A stretch of DNA of 48,289 bases from Acidobacteriota bacterium (GTDB lineage: Bacteria; Acidobacteriota; UBA6911): NCBI GenBank assembly GCA_003225335.1, contig QHZE01000439.1, positions 1 to 48,289 of the forward strand. Direction: 5' to 3'. Positions 35,354-43,400 of this stretch are shown here, in pieces; the first letter of the stretch is position 1, and each line of letters opens with the position of its first letter. The notes beneath the pieces are model-generated. The model did not search any database. It had not been told where the DNA came from and saw only the letters and a list, made by a program, of their open reading frames with translations. The position numbers were made by a program, and so were the translations under genes.

Positions 35354-36814
35354 TCATGCGGGGCTGGTCTGTTTTCGGAGGCGGGCCTTGATTTCCTTCA
35401 GTTTTTCGGCCTCCGAGAGAGCCTTGTAAAAAGGGTCAAAGGGATAGCACCCGGAGACCATGCCGTTGCGCGGAGCGGTCGTGCAATCGCTGAAGGTGCG
35501 GCACAGGCGGGAGGTTTTCAGCGGCAGGCCTTCCATCATGTCTGCCGGCAGGTCGTGGTAAGCCAGCACCATCCGTCCGAGGCCTACAAAATCTGTCCAG
35601 CCCTGCCGCACCGCCGCCTGGGCCGCATGGGGAAGGTATTCCTGAAGATACGTGTATCCCGAACCCGCAAAGAGAATATCCGGAAACTTTCGCTTCAGAG
35701 CCGCAGTCGCCCGAATCTGCCGCGCGACACCTGCCAGCGGATCCTCTGGCGGCTCATACCCGTCCGAGGGGGGAAACAGAGCAGGTCTCTGGATATGGGG
35801 GTTGTAGTAAGGGCTTCCAGCCGAGATACAGACGAGGTCGATGTCCAGGCTCTTCAGCAGACGCAAGAATTCCTCACTCTCTTCCAGCGATACGGCAACG
35901 GGATTCTTGCGATCGCAACCGAACCCGTACCGGTATTCTCCGTTGACGGCTTCAGGCGCCCCGAGCCCATCCTCATCCTTTCGAAACGGCACGAGATCAA
36001 ATGCGCTCACGCGAACGGCCAGATCGAGCCCGGGGACTTCCGCACGCGCCCCTTGCACAATTTCTCTCAAGAATCGGGTGCGATTTTCGAAGGAGCCGCC
36101 GTAGTCTCCCGGGCGATCGACCGCCGACAGAAATTCGTGCCCCAGGTAGCCATGACAATGCTTGACGTCCACGAAGCTGTAGCCGCAATTCCAGGCGAGG
36201 CGGGCCGCGTTTACGAACAGGTCGATGATGCGCCGGATTTCTGAATCCTGGAGCACGGCATAATCGGGTGGGATGCCAAACTTCGCGTCCAGGATAGGAT
36301 GGCGGTACAGAATCTTGGGCTCCAGGCGGTCTTTGAAGTTCGGGCGGCAGAACCTGCCGGAGTGGGTGAGTTGAAGCCCGACGAGCAGATCGTCGTCGCG
36401 CTGGAAGCGCTCCCGGTGTGCGCGAACCAGTTCGTCACGGATGCCGGCGAATTGCTTCTGGCTTTCGGTCCGGATCCATAACTGGTTGGGGTTGGCGCGA
36501 CCCTCATGGCACACGGCGACGGCCTCTCCGCCCCATATCAGCTTGGCGCCACTCTGTCCGAAGTGGACCCAGCGCCGCTGCGTGGTGGGGCTGGGCCTTC
36601 CGTCGGCCTCTCCGTCCCAGCCTTCCATGGGGAGAATGCACCAGCGATTGCCGATCTTGTGCCCCTTCCAAGCGGCGGCTCTCGAGAGCGGAGAAAGAGC
36701 GGGCGGGTCCAGCTGATCGTCAATCGGGATCTCGGCTCCGATGCTCTCCAGGTGTTTCCGGAAGGCCTCTACCGTTTTCAGCGAGGCCACGCGCGGATAA
36801 TGGATCGCGGTCAC
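35354..36814 (-). CDS. NADH:flavin oxidoreductase, old yellow enzyme family
   Basis: A 486-residue FMN-dependent oxidoreductase of the OYE type. Seen: [20 protein letters not shown] (FMN-binding N-terminal strand), [28 protein letters not shown] (His/Ser region of the second strand), [20 protein letters not shown] (catalytic H-x-C-H-G-Y-L variant of the H-x2-H/N-A-x-G-Y-L motif), [10 protein letters not shown] and [15 protein letters not shown]. The C-terminal cysteines [18 protein letters not shown] may bind an iron-sulfur cluster, as in larger relatives. It reduces activated double bonds with NAD(P)H. GTG 36814 (GGAGAAGG upstream) is preferred to GTG 36841. Confidence 0.88.
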   Translation of the reverse strand: MTAIHYPRVASLKTVEAFRKHLESIGAEIPIDDQLDPPALSPLSRAAAWKGHKIGNRWCILPMEGWDGEADGRPSPTTQRRWVHFGQSGAKLIWGGEAVAVCHEGRANPNQLWIRTESQKQFAGIRDELVRAHRERFQRDDDLLVGLQLTHSGRFCRPNFKDRLEPKILYRHPILDAKFGIPPDYAVLQDSEIRRIIDLFVNAARLAWNCGYSFVDVKHCHGYLGHEFLSAVDRPGDYGGSFENRTRFLREIVQGARAEVPGLDLAVRVSAFDLVPFRKDEDGLGAPEAVNGEYRYGFGCDRKNPVAVSLEESEEFLRLLKSLDIDLVCISAGSPYYNPHIQRPALFPPSDGYEPPEDPLAGVARQIRATAALKRKFPDILFAGSGYTYLQEYLPHAAQAAVRQGWTDFVGLGRMVLAYHDLPADMMEGLPLKTSRLCRTFSDCTTAPRNGMVSGCYPFDPFYKALSEAEKLKEIKARLRKQTSPA

Positions 36815-36847
36815 ACCACCTTCTCCACAGAATTTTTCCACTGATCG

Positions 36848-36972
36848 AAAACTCTTCGTGATTCTTCGCGCTTCTTGTTTGGAGTTCAGGCTTTAGCCTG
36901 CCCGGGTCAGTGCAGCCTGAAGGCTGAACTCCATACCTGGCACAAATGGTCTCGTGCGTCTTTGTGGTGAAA
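36848..36972. repeat. Family C arms flanking a family G hairpin
   Basis: GGAGTTCAGGCTTTAGCCTG (36881-36900) faces CAGCCTGAAGGCTGAACTCC (36913-36932) with a 12-base loop, a very strong hairpin. It is bordered by family C-like arms (AACTCTTCGTGATTCTTCGC and GTGCGTCTTTGTGGTGAAAG). It looks like a family G insertion into an older family C element. Confidence 0.7.
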
Positions 36973-36984
36973 GAGAGGCTTGGG

Positions 36985-37719
36985 TCACGGGAGAACTCCT
37001 TGCGCATGGAATAGGGTTCGAATGCGGCTGCTGTATTCGGCTATCTGTGGCGTGGTCCCCTTGTCCATCCGTCTGGGTCGCGGCAGGGGAATCGGGAAGA
37101 CCTGCACCACCTCGGCGGGATGGGGCGACAGCACGGCCACTCGATCCGAAAGCTGCACCGCTTCCCGAATGTTCTCCGTGACAAGCACCGCTGTCGTCCC
37201 GGCCGACATCCAGAGATGTTGCAGGTCCATCAGAATCCGCTCTCTGGCAATAGGATCCACAAACCTGAATGCATCGTCCAGGATCAGCAACGGCGGCTCG
37301 TGGACCAGGGCGCGGCAAATGGAAACGCACACCTTTAGGTAAGGCGTGAGTTCGCAAGGTCTGCGCTCTTCAGAGCCCGAAAGGCCGAAGGCCGCAAGCA
37401 GGCGCCGCGCCCTCGCTTCGTGCGCTGTTCGACGAAGCCCGCGTACTTCGGCCTGCAGAAGCACATTGCTCAAAGCGGTGCGCCACTCCAGAAGAGCCGG
37501 GTTGGAGAAGATGAATCCCGTTTCCGTCTGCGGGCCCGTGACGCGCTTGCCGGAAATCAGGATTTCTCCCGGCGCCGCTGGAATCAATCCGGCGAGCATT
37601 CGAAGCAAGCGGGTTTTACCGCACCCGCTCGGACCCACAAAAGAAAAGAATTCCCCTTCGCCGATTTCCAGGCTGGCGCATCCCAGAATGTTTCTCAATT
37701 CGACTCGGGCCAAACTCAT
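36985..37719 (-). CDS. Degenerate ABC transporter ATP-binding protein, SsuB/TauB-like
   Basis: A 244-residue protein aligned with nitrate/sulfonate/taurine ABC ATPases. Walker A is intact (GPSGCGKT, 29-36). Other motifs have decayed: Q-loop reads FSNP where VFQ-x-P is expected (Gln to Ser72); the signature LSGGMRQR is LTPYLKVC (124-131); Walker B ends LDD, with Asp149 for the catalytic Glu; and the H-loop reads VTENIREAV with Glu182 for His. ATP could bind but hydrolysis is doubtful. Its presumed permease (39062-39874) has normal motifs. ATG 37719 directly follows a family C repeat, which supplies the AAGG ribosome binding site. Reading frame and codon use are still gene-like, so it is either recently relaxed or repurposed. 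Confidence 0.85.
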   Translation of the reverse strand: MSLARVELRNILGCASLEIGEGEFFSFVGPSGCGKTRLLRMLAGLIPAAPGEILISGKRVTGPQTETGFIFSNPALLEWRTALSNVLLQAEVRGLRRTAHEARARRLLAAFGLSGSEERRPCELTPYLKVCVSICRALVHEPPLLILDDAFRFVDPIARERILMDLQHLWMSAGTTAVLVTENIREAVQLSDRVAVLSPHPAEVVQVFPIPLPRPRRMDKGTTPQIAEYSSRIRTLFHAQGVLP

Positions 37720-37722
37720 CTT

Positions 37723-37802
37723 CGTGCCTTCGCGTCTTTGCGGTGAGCTCAGGCTCAGTTTCACCGCGAAGGCGCTAAGTCCGCGAAGGGAATCGCGGCT
37801 GA
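37723..37802. repeat. Family C inverted repeat between divergent genes
   Basis: TTCGTGCCTTCGCGTCTTTG plus CGGTGAG faces TTTCACCGCGAAGGCGCTAA plus GTCCGCGAAGG. It lies between the divergent ATPase (minus) and MFS (plus) genes, so part of it is in both leaders. Confidence 0.7.
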
Positions 37803-37857
37803 GAGAGTCACGAATTCGTTTTGCCGGCAACGCGCGTAGCATATATCATCTGGCCCA

Positions 37858-39111
37858 ATGCCGACAGTTCGGAATCAAAAAACCACCAGCGCGGATCGGC
37901 AACCCGAAAACGCGGATATTCCATCGCGTTTGGGCGGCGCCCGGATACACGTAGCCATTACCGCTTTCCTGGCGCTCTTCTCAATTGTCGGAGTGGCACT
38001 GTACGGCCTGCCGTTCTTCTACGATTTCATGGTCCAGGACTTTGGCTGGACCCGGCGCAAGGTCACGTCCGGGAATGCGTACAGCAAGTTGCTCGTCGGC
38101 CCCGCCTTCGGTTTCCTGGCAGGGTGGATTGTGGATCGCATGGGGCCGCGCCGGCTGATGCTGGCGGGGATAATGATGGCCGGTACCGCCCTGGTAGGTC
38201 TGGGATCCATCTCCACGTTGGGCATGTTCTATTTCTTTTATCTGTTCAACGCGCTCGGGTACGTGTGTGGGGGGCCGCTCCCCAACCAGGTCCTGCTCTC
38301 GCGCTGGTACGACAAGGCGCGCGGGAAGGCGATGGGGTTCGCCTATCTCGGCATAGGGATAGGGGGGACTATAGTGCCTCGTCTGGCCCACTGGCTGACA
38401 CAGACACTCGGGTGGCAGGACGCGCTCAAGACCCTGGGTCTCTTGATGATTGTGGTGGCGTTTCCGACGGCTTTCTTTGTCAAGGAGTCTCCCAATCCTC
38501 TTGGCGGGAAAGCCGGCGAGCGGCCGGAGTACGCGCCCGTGGGTCCCGTTTTCCGGAACCCGGCTTTCTACTTGCTCGCCTTGGGAAGCATGTGTTCCAT
38601 TGGCGCGGTGGGCGGCACCATGCAAAACCTCAAACTTTTTCTGAGCCTGGACCAGAAACTTCCCCAAGGACAAATAGCGAATGTGCTTTCGCTGGTGTTG
38701 CTGGGCAGTATTGCAGGACGCCTCTTGATGGGTTGGCTCGCCGATCGCTACCCCAAGAAATATGTGATGCTCCTGATATACACTATCGTTGCTTCAGCGG
38801 TCCCTCTGCTGTTCTATGCCTCGGTGCCCGGTCTTTTGTACGCGTTCGCCATCATATTCGGCATCGGTCTCGGCGGGGATTACATGATCATTCCGCTGAT
38901 GGCGGCGGAGTTATTCGGGATCAAGGTGCTGGGTCGTCTCATGGGAGTCATTCTGACCGCGGACGGTGTGGCGGAGGCTCTCTCCCCGATGCTGGTAGCT
39001 ACCATCCGGGATTCCAGCGGAAGCTACGCTTTCGGTTTCTCCCTGCTGATAATTCTCGCGATCATCGGGGCTGTTTCTGTTGCGATGCTTCCGAGACGCA
39101 GGATTGCTTGA
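37858..39111 (+). CDS. MFS transporter, oxalate/formate or monocarboxylate-like
   Basis: A 417-residue major facilitator with 12 membrane segments. Features: loop 2-3 signature GWIVDRMGPRRLMLAG, SRWYDKARGKAMGFAYLGIG (typical of OFA/monocarboxylate families), DALKTLGLLMIVVAFPTAFF, and second-half loop LLMGWLADRYPKKYVM. FGIGLGGDYMIIPLMAAELF and EALSPMLVATI are also family-like. It likely moves an organic anion with protons. It lies in opposite orientation between the ABC ATPase and its permease, and its last 50 bases overlap the 3' end of the permease gene. Confidence 0.9.
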   Translation: MPTVRNQKTTSADRQPENADIPSRLGGARIHVAITAFLALFSIVGVALYGLPFFYDFMVQDFGWTRRKVTSGNAYSKLLVGPAFGFLAGWIVDRMGPRRLMLAGIMMAGTALVGLGSISTLGMFYFFYLFNALGYVCGGPLPNQVLLSRWYDKARGKAMGFAYLGIGIGGTIVPRLAHWLTQTLGWQDALKTLGLLMIVVAFPTAFFVKESPNPLGGKAGERPEYAPVGPVFRNPAFYLLALGSMCSIGAVGGTMQNLKLFLSLDQKLPQGQIANVLSLVLLGSIAGRLLMGWLADRYPKKYVMLLIYTIVASAVPLLFYASVPGLLYAFAIIFGIGLGGDYMIIPLMAAELFGIKVLGRLMGVILTADGVAEALSPMLVATIRDSSGSYAFGFSLLIILAIIGAVSVAMLPRRRIA

Positions 39112-39874
39112 CCTGGTACCAGGGAATAACCTCCCGCTCCACGACTCGAATTGCCCCGATCAAAAGAGGGGCAGCGAAACTCAGGCAGACTAACGCTGCG
39201 AAGAGAAGAGGCGAGTTTAGCTTGTTATGAGCCGCCAGGAGAAGGTAACCCAATCCCTTGTCGGCCGCCACGAGCTCACCCACGATCGCTCCCACCACGG
39301 CCGGAGTCGCAGCAGCCTTCAGGCCCTTGAAGAGATCGGGCAAACACGCGGGAAGGCGGACTTTGAGAAATTCTTGCCAGCGGGTTGCCCCCATCGTGTG
39401 CAGCAGGTCTTGAACTTCAAGTGGCACGGAGTGGAGACCCTCTGCCGTGCCGCTCACGATCGGGAAGAAGGAAAGCAGGGAAACCAGCAGCACCTTCGAC
39501 AGGGTTCCGAAACCAAACCAGATGAGTAACACCGGGGCTGCTGCGACGAGCGGCAGATAACGCGGGCACGCAAGTATCGGCTCGACAAGTCTGTCGAGCC
39601 CGGGGAACATCGCGGCAGTGAACGCCAGAGGGATGGCGAGAAGGGCAGCCAGAAAGAAGCCGCCGGCTATCTCGCCACACGTAACCCGGGCGTGAGCGCT
39701 CAACTGCGGCCACTCCTTCCAGATCTCCAGGGAAATTCTGGAAGGAGTGGGCAGCAGGTCAGTCCGGAGCTGATAGAGGCGTCCTGACAACTCCCAGGTC
39801 ACGACGGCTCCAATAATGAGGGCGAGAGCTCGCGTACGGCGGCCCAGGATTTGAGGGACTCTGGTTGAGTTCAT
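39062..39874 (-). CDS. ABC transporter permease, SsuC/TauC-like
   Basis: A 270-residue BPD_transp_1 type permease with six membrane segments. The EAA loop is intact: LLHTMGATRWQEFLKVRLPA plus CLPDLFKGLKAA, along with VVGAIVGELVAADKGLGYLL, characteristic of nitrate/sulfonate/taurine/pyrimidine-precursor transporters. It would sit in the inner membrane with a SsuB-type ATPase and a periplasmic binding protein; no binding-protein gene is in the window. The ATPase gene at 36985 is the likely partner but has lost key motifs. Tail-to-tail overlap of 50 bases with the MFS gene. Confidence 0.92.
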   Translation of the reverse strand: MNSTRVPQILGRRTRALALIIGAVVTWELSGRLYQLRTDLLPTPSRISLEIWKEWPQLSAHARVTCGEIAGGFFLAALLAIPLAFTAAMFPGLDRLVEPILACPRYLPLVAAAPVLLIWFGFGTLSKVLLVSLLSFFPIVSGTAEGLHSVPLEVQDLLHTMGATRWQEFLKVRLPACLPDLFKGLKAAATPAVVGAIVGELVAADKGLGYLLLAAHNKLNSPLLFAALVCLSFAAPLLIGAIRVVEREVIPWYQVKQSCVSEASQQKQPR

Positions 39875-39929
39875 CAGAGAGCACTTCTATCACCATCAGG
39901 AGACCGCACAAAGATTTTTTCAATTCATT

Positions 39930-40110
39930 GGCCGCAGAGACACAGAGCCACCGAGAAAACTTGCCACGAATTACACGAAAACAGGATGGCGCTCAATTTC
40001 GGATTTCGGGCTTATTCGTGTAATTCGTGAAATTCGTGGCAAGTCTTTCTGTGGTCAATTCTTTGCCCCACATGATTTCATCGGTGGTTTCATTTTGTGC
40101 AGTTTATGCA
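39930..40110. repeat. Family D inverted repeat plus family E outer end
   Basis: CAGAGACACAGAGCCACCGA (39936), then TTGCCACGAATTACACGAAA (39961) facing TTCGTGTAATTCGTGAAATT plus CGTGGCAAG (40017-40042), then CATCGGTGGTTTCATTTTGT plus GCAGTTTATG (40080-40108), which is the outer end of family E. The remaining 40111-40340 shows no gene. Confidence 0.7.
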
Positions 40111-40340
40111 GACCAAATTTCTTTCGAAGGGGACAACGAGGTTCCACTAATGGGACCCGGGATTCCACTGTCCACTTCAAAGCGGCGCGACATTGGTTTC
40201 GTGCCCGCAGCTAACTCCCATCGCCTCTCACATTTCGGAATCTGGAGCTACGTTCTGCTGCGCGGTATGGGGTTTGCTTTAACGGTGCAGATAGTGGTCC
40301 CTCCCCTTTGTTAATTTCTGCGGTGCGGCAGTTTGAGCGC

Positions 40341-40368
40341 TTGACTTCCGTGGTGCTTGTCATACAAT
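40341..40368 (+). promoter_or_regulatory. Housekeeping-type promoter for the large TPR gene
   Basis: TTGACT (40341-40346), 16-base spacer, TACAAT (40363-40368). Transcription would begin near 40375, giving a leader of about 70 nt before GTG 40446. A similar -10 (TACAATGC) precedes the DUF2911 gene at 9880, and TAGAATGC precedes the aldo/keto reductase at 15496. Confidence 0.55.
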
Positions 40369-40445
40369 GCGGGGCATCTTCGGGTGACCCACAACCCCCC
40401 AGGTTTTCCCGGCGCCTCTTCCGGCTACTCGCAGGAGGCAGTGAA

Positions 40446-43400
40446 GTGTGTAAGCTTCCGTTTAGGGTCAAATCTTCACGCTGTGGACTCGCTGCAATCC
40501 TCGCTTGTTTCAGCTGTGCATTCCTTTCGACGGCTCTCACGGCTGCCGAGGGAAGCGCTGTTTTCTACCTTTCGGTCTCTCCTCGGGACGGCCAGTCGCT
40601 GGATGCCGGATCCGTTTTTTCCGCTGGCCTGGAGAATGCTCCCCTGAAAATCATTTCCGCGACCCCTTTCGGGAACCGGCGTCCCATCGTTTTGGTAGTC
40701 GATCCGGGTTCTTATACTCGCGCCGAAGCACGTCAGCGCATTGCCGCGTTAGCAAAAGCCTTCGCGGCCCGCGCCGCGGTGCAGGGAGTCTCGCTGAGGA
40801 TCCGCATGGGTATTCCCGTGCTCGACGGTGTCTTGAGTGATCTGCTGGCGGACCCCAAAACTCTGGCTCAGGGTTTGGATAAGTTAGTCGACAGCTACTT
40901 TCCGGGCGGCGCCGACAGAGAACAGGTCAATTTCAGCCGAACGTTGGATTTGATCGCCGCGCTGGTTCGAAAGGCCGAGCAGGAAGCGGGACCGGTAGAT
41001 TGCCTTGTGGTGGCGCGCGATCGCCGCTTCTTGGGAGACGAGGCTTCCTATCTAAATGCCAGCACGGAGCGCCAGTTTCTTGACGTTTCGCTTGGCAAGG
41101 GAAGCACGTTCCATGGTTGGATCGGTGGTACCGGAATGCTCCGTCAGATCTGCGCTGCAACCGGCGGGCTCACATTTTCCGAACAACAAGCGCCCGAAAG
41201 CGTGGCGCGACAGGTGCTGGACGCGCAGGCGCGCGGGTTCTTGCTGGAGATCGAGAAACCCGCCGCACCGGCAACGGGTTCTCGCTCGAGCCTGAGCATC
41301 CAGGCGCGCTCCGGCAATGGCTCGAAGGTGGAGGTCCGCGCCCCGTCGGCGTTCTGGCTTCACCCCGGCGGCAGCCGCGTCCCGGACCAGTATCACACGC
41401 GTCAGGCGTTGGACTGGATACGACGCGCGCGGGAATCTGTGGAAGATGAGAACCTCACTTCCGCGTTGCGTTTCATCGACCACGGAATCGAGGAAGACAG
41501 CTTGAACCCGGAAGCCTTCTACCTGGGCGGGCGCATTGCTGCCGGACTCGGAGACCTCCAATTGTCCGCGTCTTATCTGGCGCGGGCGCTAGATCTCGGA
41601 AATCCGGACGAACGCACGCTGGTCCTGTTCAGTCAGGTGTCCCACAAGCTGGGAAGGTCGCGCGCGGCTTTGGAGACCCTTCAGTCCTCGATCAAGGCAG
41701 GGCTCGCACCCACGCCGGCGCTCAAGCTTGAGATGGCGCGGCTGCTGTCGGCGTCCGGCAAAGACAACGAAGCCGCGACGGTATACGCCGAGCTGTTTGC
41801 GGCCGGACAGGACGATGTCACGGCTCGCTCTGAATACGGGCGGACCCTCTGGCGCCAGGGAAAGGCATCGGAAGCCGCGGGCCAGCTTCAGACCGCGCTT
41901 GCGAAGGACCCGAAGAATATCGTCGCTCTCGCCGTTCTGTCGGAGATGAGCCTGGCCCAAGGCAAGCATCAAGAGGCAGTCGAATGGGGCCTTCGAGCGG
42001 TACAGGCCAATCCCAAAGATCCGGACGGTCAGGCACAGATGGGCAAGGTTGAGGCGGGACAGGGGAACTGGACTTCGGCATCGGGATACTATCGCACGGC
42101 TTTCGCGTTGGCGCCGGCGCGCCGCGATTTCCTGGATCTGCTGGTTCAATCCTTGACGCGGGAAGGAAAGCTCGGCGAAGCCGAGGAGATGTTGCGCAGA
42201 GTGCTGGAATCGGATTCGGCGGACACGGGCGCCTATCGCAGCCTCGCTCAGATCCAAACTCGAAGCGGCGAGATAGGCGAAGCGGTGTCCACCCTGGAGA
42301 TTGGGGCTGCCCAGGGCTCCCGACAGGCTCATGAGCTGTACCGCGAGGCCGCCGAACTTCGAGAGAGGCGGGGCGAATACGGTCAAGCACTGCTGGACTA
42401 CCGCGCGATGCTGCAATCTTCGCCTCCGGAGATCATTCACAGCGAAGGGACCACGCTTTCTCACCACCTGTCTTTCCTCGCGCGCTTCCTTCGCAATGAC
42501 AAGGACACGACGCAGGCGTCCTCTCAAGTGAAATCTTCCGGGATGATCGTGCCAGGCGGAGTTTCCCTTCTGGCGCGCACGCTGGGAGTTGATCCGGCAC
42601 TACTGAAGGAAGCGGATGGGGTCGAGCGGATGTTCGCTTTCATCATGGAGGTAGCGCCAAGCCAGAGCAATCGGCTTCAAGACAATCCCATTCGGCGCGA
42701 CCTGTTCTTGTATCTGCGCCATTACGATGCTCTCGTGAAGCACTTGAGGAAATCGAATCTGTTGCCGGAGCACTTCGAGCCTGCGAAAGGGCACGAGCTT
42801 GTTTTTCCCCTGATAGGAGAGGGCGAGGACCTCAAGAGGACCAAACAGCTTCTCGGTTTCTTTGGAATCGGGTTCAAGGGCGGGCGCGGCAAGGATGGCA
42901 ATTACGAGGTCGCTCTCAATTTGAAACAGAGCCGCGGCGCATCCGAAAGGCAGCAGCTATTGAGAAACCTTGGAGTCAACGTGCTCGACCGCAACGCGCG
43001 CGCGATCCGCTTCACGGCTCGCGACGAGGAAATGCCGCTGCTCTTCGACGCCGAAACCTGGTCCAACAAAATCCTCGCGGGTGAGAAGGCGAAGACCCTG
43101 CCCCTGCTCGGGCGTTTCGTGGCGAATGTGCGGGCGATGCGTTTGTACCTTGCGCTGGCGGGATGCTCGGAGTCCACGCGAGAAGGATTGGTCCGATACA
43201 CCGCGCCGGGCGAGCTGATGACCCTGCTGGATGCTGTTTCCGTGTACGGCCGGTACCTCGAATTCAAAGACGGCAAGCTTCGCCTTCCCGGGTCGAACAA
43301 AGCCTGGGAAGCTCTGGTGGGCGCGCCGCCCGACGATCCGGCAAAGTTCATCCCCGCCCTGCTTCGCCACGACGAAGGGCGCCCCATGCTGCTTTATTAC

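Noticed and set aside
36842-36984. Rho-independent terminator
   Set aside because: The hairpin at 36881-36932 is strong, but there is no T-run on either strand directly after it, and it matches the dispersed family G repeats.
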